Shown here piece by piece: positions 26,517 through 32,565 of a DNA stretch of 39,565 bases. Both the position numbers and the translations under genes were made by a program. The notes beneath the pieces were generated by a model. It searched no databases. It was not told the DNA's origin and was given only the letters and a program-made list of their open reading frames with translations. This stretch comes from Verrucomicrobiales bacterium. Lineage in GTDB: Bacteria > Verrucomicrobiota > Verrucomicrobiia > Verrucomicrobiales > DEV007. Where the stretch lies: positions 20,854 through 60,418 of the forward strand of contig JARGOD010000020.1 of assembly GCA_029210205.1 (NCBI GenBank), read 5' to 3'. Each line of letters opens with the position of its first letter. Position 1 is the stretch's first letter.

Positions 26517-27410
26517 TTACGAAGCTAACGCCTTTGCAAGTTCGGACTGTTGCTTCACGGCCTGCCACGATTCATCAAGCGACCCGTCCCATCCGTTCGC
26601 CGCTGCCAGCACAATGGCGATGATAAGCGCGCGAGCGGCATTGTCGCCTCCGGCCAGCGCATTATCGCTCAGCGCGGCAACGATGTCAGTCGGGTAGCGG
26701 AGAAGATAGTAAAGGACGAGCGGAAAGGCATCGGGCGTGTGGCAGGTGAGTCCGAATTCAGCGGCCACTTTTAAATGATCATCGGAGCTCTGTGCAGTCG
26801 TCGCCTTTTGCAGGGCATCCTGCGCCTTGAGAGTTTCGTGATTGGCCGAGGCCGCTTCCTCCAGCGCCTCATAGAGCGAGTCACCGGCGCGGAGCCGGAG
26901 GATCACCCGGGTGAAAAATTCGGCGGCATCCATTGTCTCAAGATCACGGTGGGCGAAGCCGGTTTGCTCGCGGATGGTGGCTATCAGGCTGCCTTCGTCG
27001 GCCCCTTCGATCAGGCCAGTGAGGGCGAGCGCCATTGAAGCTCCGGCGATATCGTTGGAAGTGGAAGCTGGAAGATTCGGTTTATCGAGACGAGAAAGAG
27101 TCTCCTCTGTGGCGCCGTCGCGATAGCTTGTCGTGTCCGACCAGAATTCCTGCCAGTTGCCAATGAAGCTCTCCCGGTCCCACGCACCATCATTTGAAAC
27201 AGTTCTAAGCATCAGGGTGAGATTATCGCCATAATGGGTTAAGTCGCCGGCGGCTTTGCCGGGGTGATATTTTGACAGTGGGTCAGTTAGGATAGAGACG
27301 CCTTTTGGATAGGCCGAGGCCAACACCGCTTGGTTGTAAACCCAGTGCGGTCCGAGATTGAGCGCGTCGGCTGTCAAGGCGGCCTTAAATAGGTGAGGGT
27401 GGGGAATCAT
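26517..27410 (-). CDS. ADP-ribosylglycohydrolase-like protein with altered metal site
   Basis: 297 residues. The helical DraG/ADP-ribosylglycohydrolase fold is suggested by the N-terminal AALTADALNLGPHWVY, the central YGDNLTLML, SNDIAGASMALALTGLIEG and the C-terminal GGDNAARALI. In active enzymes the metal is held by acidic clusters such as T-D-D-T and G-G-D-T-D; here these read YGDNL and GGDNA, so part of the metal site is changed. It may be inactive, bind another ligand, or use different chemistry. It lies 66 bases after the Gfo/Idh gene on the same strand and is probably the last gene of that operon. The intervening leader is structured. Confidence 0.75.
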   Translation of the reverse strand: MIPHPHLFKAALTADALNLGPHWVYNQAVLASAYPKGVSILTDPLSKYHPGKAAGDLTHYGDNLTLMLRTVSNDGAWDRESFIGNWQEFWSDTTSYRDGATEETLSRLDKPNLPASTSNDIAGASMALALTGLIEGADEGSLIATIREQTGFAHRDLETMDAAEFFTRVILRLRAGDSLYEALEEAASANHETLKAQDALQKATTAQSSDDHLKVAAEFGLTCHTPDAFPLVLYYLLRYPTDIVAALSDNALAGGDNAARALIIAIVLAAANGWDGSLDESWQAVKQQSELAKALAS

Positions 27411-27416
27411 GTTAGA

Positions 27417-27476
27417 AAAAAGAATGTCTACACCTGCGACGCTGATCAGGCTCGAAACCTGACAGGGTTGGGTGAT
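27417..27476 (-). other. Structured leader with bulged hairpin upstream of the ADP-ribosylglycohydrolase-like gene
   Basis: On the minus strand the 66-base gap contains CTGTCAGG and CCTGA-T-CAG, which pair into an 8-bp stem with one bulged T around loop TTTCGAG. Flanking CACC/GGTG could close it further. A T-rich run (TTCTTTTTTC) follows just before the ATG. The sequence AACCCTGTCAGG also resembles the conserved SRP RNA core, but the required GGAA tetraloop is missing. Its role is unknown; attenuation is possible. Confidence 0.35.
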
Positions 27477-28682
27477 CTACTCGACAGGGTCGAGTTCCGC
27501 CAGCGGATTGCTGGTTTCACTAAGCGGAAGCGTTACTCTCTTTCCTTCTTGAACGTGTGAAGCAAATGCAGCCATCGTCATGGCGACAACGTCTCGGCCG
27601 TCTTCCTCGTTGCAGAGTGTCATGCGGTCCTCTTCGATCGCGGCAATGAGATCATGCAGTGCGGCGTGGTGACCTCCGACCTGGAGTCGAATATCCTCGA
27701 TGGGCTCCGGCTTTCCGACGCCGGCGGACGTGATTGGGATCCAGGCACGGGGTTCGGGGGTTGGGAGGAATGGACTGCCAGGAAGTAGGTGGGCGAGCGG
27801 CTCCCGGTCTGCGCGCAGATCGATGATCCCGTCAGAGCCGATGAACTGAATGCCGAAACCGGCTTCCCGTGCACCCGCTTTCTGAATGGAGTCGAAGAAC
27901 ATGGGGACTCCGTTTTCCATTTCATATTGAGCATGGATTTCATTTCCAGCGATTGGTCCTATTCCTTCCGCGCCCTCGATGACGTCTTCTTTCTTCGCCG
28001 GTTTTCCGTCCGCCAAAATCGTAGCTGTGCACGAGACGGGATTGCCGGCAAAGTAGTGAATAAGATTGAGTAAATGCGATCCCAAGACCCAAAGATCGAG
28101 GCAGCCGCCCCGGTTGTCCTCTTTCCCGCGGGCGCGAATTTCTAACAAAGTTCCTATTTCTCCATTCGCGATGAGATCCGCGACGACGGGGAGGACAGGG
28201 TGATATCGATTGCGGTGGGCGATCGCCAGCTTTGTGCCATTAGCGCGACAGGCTTCAACGATGGCATTCGCTTCGCCGAGGTCTCGACAGAACGGCTTCT
28301 CAATGTAGATGCCACGTGCTCCGTTGTTGGCAGCGGCAATCGCCATTTCAGCGTGCTCATCCACATAGCGGGGAGCCACTGAGACAAGATCAGGTTTCGT
28401 AGCCGAGAGAAGATCGCTGTAATCTGAAAACCCTTCCGCCTCAGCGAGTTTCAACCGGGAGACAGCGCTCTGCAGGCCACTCTTGTCAGGATCAGAAACG
28501 CCGACGATTTCCACGCCGGGGAAAGTCAGCCAGACCGTGTCGAGGCCATGACCGAAATTCCCGCGGCCTGTGTGGCCGAGGACAGCCACGCGCATGGGTT
28601 CTTCTCTGGCCTGCAACCAGCCAGTGGAGGCTCCGATGGTCGAGGTGGCGAGAATGGATTGAAGGGTTTCCCGTCGGGTCAT
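27477..28682 (-). CDS. Gfo/Idh/MocA-family oxidoreductase, Tat-like signal
   Basis: 401 residues from ATG 28682, which overlaps the DUF1080 stop in ATGA. The N-terminus (MTRRETLQSILATSTIGASTGWL) looks like a twin-arginine export signal, common for this family in PVC bacteria. The Rossmann domain follows (MRVAVLGHTGRGNFGHGL, VEIVGVSDPDKSGL, LVSVAPRYVDEHAEMAIAAANNG). The family's Glu-Lys-Pro motif is in GIYIEKPFCRDLGEA. The C-terminal domain has the substrate-binding His in LWVLGSHLLNLIHYF. It would oxidise or reduce a sugar using a bound nicotinamide cofactor. Coupling with DUF1080 suggests 3-keto-glycoside chemistry, which is inference. Confidence 0.9.
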   Translation of the reverse strand: MTRRETLQSILATSTIGASTGWLQAREEPMRVAVLGHTGRGNFGHGLDTVWLTFPGVEIVGVSDPDKSGLQSAVSRLKLAEAEGFSDYSDLLSATKPDLVSVAPRYVDEHAEMAIAAANNGARGIYIEKPFCRDLGEANAIVEACRANGTKLAIAHRNRYHPVLPVVADLIANGEIGTLLEIRARGKEDNRGGCLDLWVLGSHLLNLIHYFAGNPVSCTATILADGKPAKKEDVIEGAEGIGPIAGNEIHAQYEMENGVPMFFDSIQKAGAREAGFGIQFIGSDGIIDLRADREPLAHLLPGSPFLPTPEPRAWIPITSAGVGKPEPIEDIRLQVGGHHAALHDLIAAIEEDRMTLCNEEDGRDVVAMTMAAFASHVQEGKRVTLPLSETSNPLAELDPVE

Positions 28683-29365
28683 GGCAGCATCTTGATTCGA
28701 AGGTTTCGAAAAGCGACCTGACATCCCTTTCCATGATCTTGCAAGGCGATGAAGCCATGGGTTCGTCCCATGCCGATATCACCGTCGATCAGAGTTGCGA
28801 AGACTTCGCCGTTGATTTTCTGAGTGAGAGTCTTGCCGTCTGCGATAATCTCCATCGTGTTCCACTCGGCCTCCTCATAAAGCGCTTGAAGCTCCGCGGT
28901 GTTGGCAACATCGGTGACGGTTCGTTTTCCCGCTGTCGAAATTTCGGCGGTCTGTCCTGCCGTCGTCATGAGATGGCGGGCGTCCTTCGTGGGGTGCTCT
29001 CCATCGAGTAGGGAATGGTGCCAAAGTCCCATCACGTCACGCCGCGCCACTTCGACTTGATAGCCGAAAATCTGCCAATCGCCGAGATCGTCGCTGCGGA
29101 CCTGCACTCCGGAATTTCCAGCTTCCCATTTAAATTCAAGTCTGAGAACGAAATTGGATGGGTCTGTTTTCCGCCAGATTAGCCAGTTCTTATTCTTCGC
29201 TTCACCAGTGCAATGGAACTCGCCATCGATGATTTTCCAGGCACCCGGCTGAAAGTCCCAATCGGTGAAGTCTTTTCCGTTGAAGATCGGTTCGAATCCG
29301 GTTTCATCCGCGATCAGGAATAAGGTAGAAAAGCAAAGTGCTAGTGTGGTGAAAAACAGTTTCAT
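28679..29365 (-). CDS. Secreted DUF1080 protein (3-keto-disaccharide hydrolase-like)
   Basis: 228 residues with a signal peptide (MKLFFTTLALCFSTLFLIA). It has the DUF1080 jelly-roll pattern: FEPIFNGKDFTDWDF, GAWKIIDGEFHCTG, FVLRLEFKWEAGNSGVQVRS, WQIFGYQVEVA, and RTHGFIALQDHGKGCQVAFRNLRIK at the C-terminus. The family is concanavalin-like; some members hydrolyse 3-keto-glycosides and many are annotated as 3-keto-disaccharide hydrolases. Both its start and its stop overlap neighbours by four bases (ATGA), so it is translated in step with the upstream methyltransferase-fold protein and the downstream Gfo/Idh oxidoreductase. It probably acts in the periplasm with the latter. Confidence 0.92.
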   Translation of the reverse strand: MKLFFTTLALCFSTLFLIADETGFEPIFNGKDFTDWDFQPGAWKIIDGEFHCTGEAKNKNWLIWRKTDPSNFVLRLEFKWEAGNSGVQVRSDDLGDWQIFGYQVEVARRDVMGLWHHSLLDGEHPTKDARHLMTTAGQTAEISTAGKRTVTDVANTAELQALYEEAEWNTMEIIADGKTLTQKINGEVFATLIDGDIGMGRTHGFIALQDHGKGCQVAFRNLRIKMLP

Positions 29366-30240
29366 GGTTGTTTGAGTGAAGTTGCGATATCTCGAAAAGA
29401 AAAGTCGAGAGCGAGAGAGTCGTCGAGACGTTCAGCCCGCTCCAGTAGCTGAGTCGAAGTTGCTGTCGTTTCCTGCTTACAGGCAATAATGACAAGGTTG
29501 CCGGTTCCGGGGACATTGAAAGTGAAGGTCGAGGCAAAGGCTTCTTTGATCGCGGCGAGATTGTCTTTCGCTTCCGACTCGGCAGGTATAATGTTGAAGG
29601 CGACAAGTCCATCGGGAGCAAGGTGAGTCTGGAGGGATGTCAGGAAATTCACAGTTTTGAGACGTCGTGTTTTTTCCTCTAGTGGAGAGTTGGCAGGTGG
29701 TTGCAAAAAAGCATCCATATAAATCACGTCGTAGCGGCCATGTTCCTCTTCGAGAAAGTCGAAGACATCAGCGGTGTGGATTTTCACGAGAGGGCCAGGC
29801 TGCGTCTTGAAGTATTCCGCCGCGAGCGAAACGACGACAGGATCAATCTCGACGGCCTCTACCCGCATTGTGGGAAAGGTGAAATTTAAAAACTGAACCA
29901 TCCCGCCTCCGCCTAGTCCGACGATAAGAACACGGTTTTGCGGGTAGTGGTAGAGGAGCGAAGCAAAAAGGCTTTTTGTGTAACCGAGCTGATGTTCGGC
30001 AGGCGCCTCGATGTTGATCGATGACTGACATTGCTCAACTCCGTTTTTATCGACAAAGAGGAGGCTTCGAATCGGACCTTTTTCGCGAATACGAATGTGC
30101 GAAAAGTCGGATTGAGTTTCTAAAATGATCGAGCCGAAACGTTGATCAGCTCCTCTCGGGGTGAGCACCCCGACAACCATGGCGATTACGCCGAGGGCGA
30201 TTGCTACGACGAGGATAAGATTTGAGTTTGGTGCTTTCAA
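29362..30240 (-). CDS. Membrane-anchored spermidine synthase-like (methyltransferase-fold) protein
   Basis: 292 residues. One N-terminal hydrophobic segment (LILVVAIALGVIAMVVGVL) acts as signal or anchor. The rest resembles the spermidine synthase fold: LIVGLGGGGMVQFLNFTFP is the nucleotide-binding loop, VEAVEIDPVVVSLAAEYF ends the second strand with the acidic residue, and YDVIYMDAFLQPP matches the catalytic-loop position. Such exported spermidine synthase-like proteins often do not make polyamines, and the true reaction is unknown. It is the first gene of the operon with DUF1080, Gfo/Idh and the ADP-ribosylglycohydrolase-like gene. It is divergent from the peroxiredoxin gene, sharing a 125-base promoter gap. 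Confidence 0.85.
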   Translation of the reverse strand: MKAPNSNLILVVAIALGVIAMVVGVLTPRGADQRFGSIILETQSDFSHIRIREKGPIRSLLFVDKNGVEQCQSSINIEAPAEHQLGYTKSLFASLLYHYPQNRVLIVGLGGGGMVQFLNFTFPTMRVEAVEIDPVVVSLAAEYFKTQPGPLVKIHTADVFDFLEEEHGRYDVIYMDAFLQPPANSPLEEKTRRLKTVNFLTSLQTHLAPDGLVAFNIIPAESEAKDNLAAIKEAFASTFTFNVPGTGNLVIIACKQETTATSTQLLERAERLDDSLALDFSFRDIATSLKQP

Positions 30241-30309
30241 TGAGTGGACGGCTTTGGCTATTGCCAGCTAATCGCCGGTAGACGAATCTGGAAAGGACGA
30301 ATTCGCGGA

Positions 30310-30328
30310 AATCCCTTGATCAGGGATT
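30310..30328 (+). promoter_or_regulatory. Palindrome upstream of the selenocysteine peroxiredoxin gene
   Basis: AATCCCT-TGATC-AGGGATT is a perfect 7-bp inverted repeat 37 bases before the ATG at 30366, in the divergent gap with the spermidine synthase-like gene. Its position fits an operator for a dimeric regulator or a leader hairpin. No known consensus is recognised. Confidence 0.4.
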
Positions 30329-30365
30329 AGACAGAAACTTGATCCGAGACGTTACTGGGTACGAT

Positions 30366-30893
30366 ATGAAAAAGCATTTTACCTTGTTCGCGGCGGCGGT
30401 AGCGTTAGTAATGAGCTCTTCCGCCCAGGCCGCTCCCGAAGTAGGAGACAGAGCCCCGAAATTTTCCCTGAAAGGAAGCGACGGGAAGACCTACTCCACT
30501 GCCGATTACAAAGGCAAGCAGGCAATGGTTATTGCCTGGTATCCGAAAGCGTTTACCGGGGGCTGAACGGCCCAATGTGAGTCACTCCGTGAGAGTGGCA
30601 ATGAAATCGCTGCCTTCGATGTCGCCTACTTCACTGCGAGCTGTGATGACGAGGAGACGAATGAAAAATTTGCTGAGTCCCTCAGCCTCGACTATCCGAT
30701 CCTGAGTGATCCGGATCGTGAAGTGGCGATGGAATACGGTCTCGTTAAGAACGAAAAAGGAATGCCGAAACGGTGGACTTTCTACATTGGAAAAGACGGC
30801 AAGATTCTTTTCGTCGATACCGAGGTGAACGCCCGCAATCACGGGGCGGACATCGCGGCCAAGCTTGAAGAGCTCGGAGTCGATAAGAAATGA
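30366..30893 (+). CDS. Exported peroxiredoxin with probable catalytic selenocysteine (TGA at 30564-30566)
   Basis: 175 residues if the in-frame TGA at 30564-30566 is read as selenocysteine (residue 67). It has a signal peptide (MKKHFTLFAAAVALVMSSSAQA) and a thioredoxin-fold AhpC/TSA peroxiredoxin body: VGDRAPKFSLKGSDGKTYS, VIAWYPKAFTGG, then TGA, then TAQCESLRESG. Peroxiredoxins have FTxGCT at this point, so the TGA stands exactly at the peroxidatic Cys. The frame continues for 108 codons with the usual LDYPILSDPDREVAMEYGL and RWTFYIGKDGKI. Cys residues at +4 and in TASCDD are candidate resolving partners. It would reduce peroxides in the periplasm. A SECIS-like hairpin and a terminator follow. 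A sequencing error is the alternative, but the same pattern in msrA argues against it. Confidence 0.9.
30581..30599 (+). promoter_or_regulatory. Candidate SECIS hairpin of the peroxiredoxin gene
   Basis: GTCACTC and GAGTGGC form a 7-bp stem (one T-G pair) around loop CGTGA. There are 21 nt between the TGA at 30564-30566 and the loop, and the second loop base is G, in line with published bacterial SECIS rules. It lies fully within the coding sequence, as bacterial SECIS elements do. Judged by eye; no folding energy was computed. Confidence 0.68.
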
Positions 30894-30908
30894 CGCTTTG
30901 GAAGAAGT

Positions 30909-30928
30909 GACGGCGGCCCCTCGCCGTC
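30909..30928 (+). terminator. Probable terminator of the peroxiredoxin gene
   Basis: A 7-bp stem GACGGCG/CGCCGTC with loop GCCCCT begins 15 bases after the stop codon. A T-rich stretch (TTCCCTTTTACTTTTT) follows a few bases later on the plus strand, not directly adjacent, so the terminator is probable rather than certain. It separates the gene from the convergent sulfatase. Confidence 0.6.
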
Positions 30929-30933
30929 GTCGC

Positions 30934-32469
30934 TTAGTTCCCTTTTACTTTTTGCAGCAAAGCCTGCAGTTCTTTGACGACTTCGGGGTGAGCGTCCCAA
31001 AGGTTTTTTGTTTCCGACGGATCCTCATCGAGATGGTAGAGCTGACCGTCCGGTCCGCCTTCTTTCGCAACATCGATTTCCCGCGGGCGGCTGAATCCAC
31101 CAGAGCCTCGCTGTGGAATCATTTTCCAGGGACCTTGGCGGATTGCAAAATCTCCCCAGAGTGAATGATGCACGGCAAAGTCACGCACAGGCTCTTCCGG
31201 CGCAGCGGATAGAAGCGCGGGGAGAACGTTGAAACTGTCTTCGCCAGCTCCGGGAGGAAGGTCGTGCCCGACGAGTGCTGCGCAAGTCGCAAGGAGATCG
31301 GTCAATTCGATTAACTCGTCGCTGACGGCTCCGGCGGGCGTTTTACCGGGCCAGCGAACAACGAAGGGGACGCGATGTCCACCCTCCCAGATATCAGCTT
31401 TGGTTCCCCGGAGATGTATATTTCCCTGGTGACCGAATTCTTTCATCGAACTGCCGCGTCCACTCGGACGGTGGAATGCCAGATCGTCCGCTTCTTTGAG
31501 ATCCCAGTAGTGATAAAGCCCGCCATTGTCTGAGGTGAAAATTACTATTGTGTTCTCTACCAGTCCGGTTTGATCGAGGCTTTCGAGAATGGCGCCAAGA
31601 AAAGCATCCGTCTCGACCACGAAATCCCCGTAGTCTCCTGCTTCACTGAGACCTCGAAATTCTTCGTTTGGCACGACGGGGAGGTGCGGGGAAGTCAGGG
31701 GGGCGTAGAGGAAAAATGGTTTGTCAGGGGCTTCGGTCGCCTGATTTTCAATGACGCGAACCGCTTCACCGGTTAGGCGCGGCATCACCCCGTAGATTGA
31801 GAAATCAGGTGAGCGCATCCCTTCATCAATGACGATGAATTCAGTACGGATAGCAGGCTGGCGCAGCGTGGGAATGAGGTAGGGCCGGTCGTTCACGAGA
31901 TAGCAGAATGGGGGCATGTTCAGAGATGCCGAGATGCCGAAATAGGAATCGAAGCCGACATCGATTGGTCCACCGGTGACGGGAACAGTGTAATCGACGT
32001 CATCGCCGGGGCGCGGTGGGAATCTTCGATCGATGGGCACCGCGGGCATGGGCTTACCGTCGAGGCCGGTCCAGGTCATCCCGAGATGCCACTTGCCAAC
32101 GCAGTGAGTATCATAGCCAGCCTCGCGAAGGAAGCCGGGCACGGTAATTTGGTCTGGCGTAATAAGAGGAGGGTCGATTCCGTCGAGGACACGTTGTTTC
32201 AACCGGGTCCGCCAACAATAGCGACCTGTCAGGATCCCGTATCGAGTTGGTGTGCAGACCGCCGAGGGCGTGTGTGCATCGGTGAAGCGCATCCCTTCTG
32301 CAGCGAGTCGATCAACGTAGGGCGTTTTGATGCGAGACTCTTCGTTGTAGCAGGAAAGATCACCGATTCCGAGATCATCCGCGAGTATGTAGACGATATT
32401 CGGATGCGAAGGCGCCGTAAGGGCGATATTGGCTACGAGTGAGAGAGCGAAGAACAAAGCGGTTTTCAT
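30934..32469 (-). CDS. Secreted sulfatase, paralogue of the 11428-12993 gene
   Basis: 511 residues with a signal peptide (MKTALFFALSLVANIALTA). S1 sulfatase signs are NIVYILADDLGIGDLSCY, CTPTR with Cys72 (formylglycine), GKWHLGMTWTGLDG, and FTSDNGGLYHYWDL. It aligns along most of its length with the sulfatase at 11428-12993, including the shared insert PxRPGDD(I/V)D(F/Y) and the C-terminal GSGGF(T/S)RPR. The two differ in context: this one stands alone between the peroxiredoxin and RNase R genes. It probably acts on a related sulfated sugar. It requires a formylglycine-generating enzyme encoded elsewhere. Confidence 0.93.
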   Translation of the reverse strand: MKTALFFALSLVANIALTAPSHPNIVYILADDLGIGDLSCYNEESRIKTPYVDRLAAEGMRFTDAHTPSAVCTPTRYGILTGRYCWRTRLKQRVLDGIDPPLITPDQITVPGFLREAGYDTHCVGKWHLGMTWTGLDGKPMPAVPIDRRFPPRPGDDVDYTVPVTGGPIDVGFDSYFGISASLNMPPFCYLVNDRPYLIPTLRQPAIRTEFIVIDEGMRSPDFSIYGVMPRLTGEAVRVIENQATEAPDKPFFLYAPLTSPHLPVVPNEEFRGLSEAGDYGDFVVETDAFLGAILESLDQTGLVENTIVIFTSDNGGLYHYWDLKEADDLAFHRPSGRGSSMKEFGHQGNIHLRGTKADIWEGGHRVPFVVRWPGKTPAGAVSDELIELTDLLATCAALVGHDLPPGAGEDSFNVLPALLSAAPEEPVRDFAVHHSLWGDFAIRQGPWKMIPQRGSGGFSRPREIDVAKEGGPDGQLYHLDEDPSETKNLWDAHPEVVKELQALLQKVKGN

Positions 32470-32565
32470 CGCGCAAAATTACAGCGCGATGAAGTTCGAA
32501 GGTAAAGCCTGAGCAGTTCGGATTTGCGTAGGCCTGTCGCCACTTACGAGGATTAGGTCAGTAGC

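Noticed and set aside
27417..27476. SRP (4.5S-like) RNA gene
   Set aside because: Only the CCCAACCCTGTCAGG part matches; the GGAA tetraloop, the AGCAG strand and the long pairing arms are absent.
30366..30566. A 66-residue truncated peroxiredoxin pseudogene
   Set aside because: The frame after the TGA is intact, conserved and followed by a terminator, which is not expected of a decaying gene.
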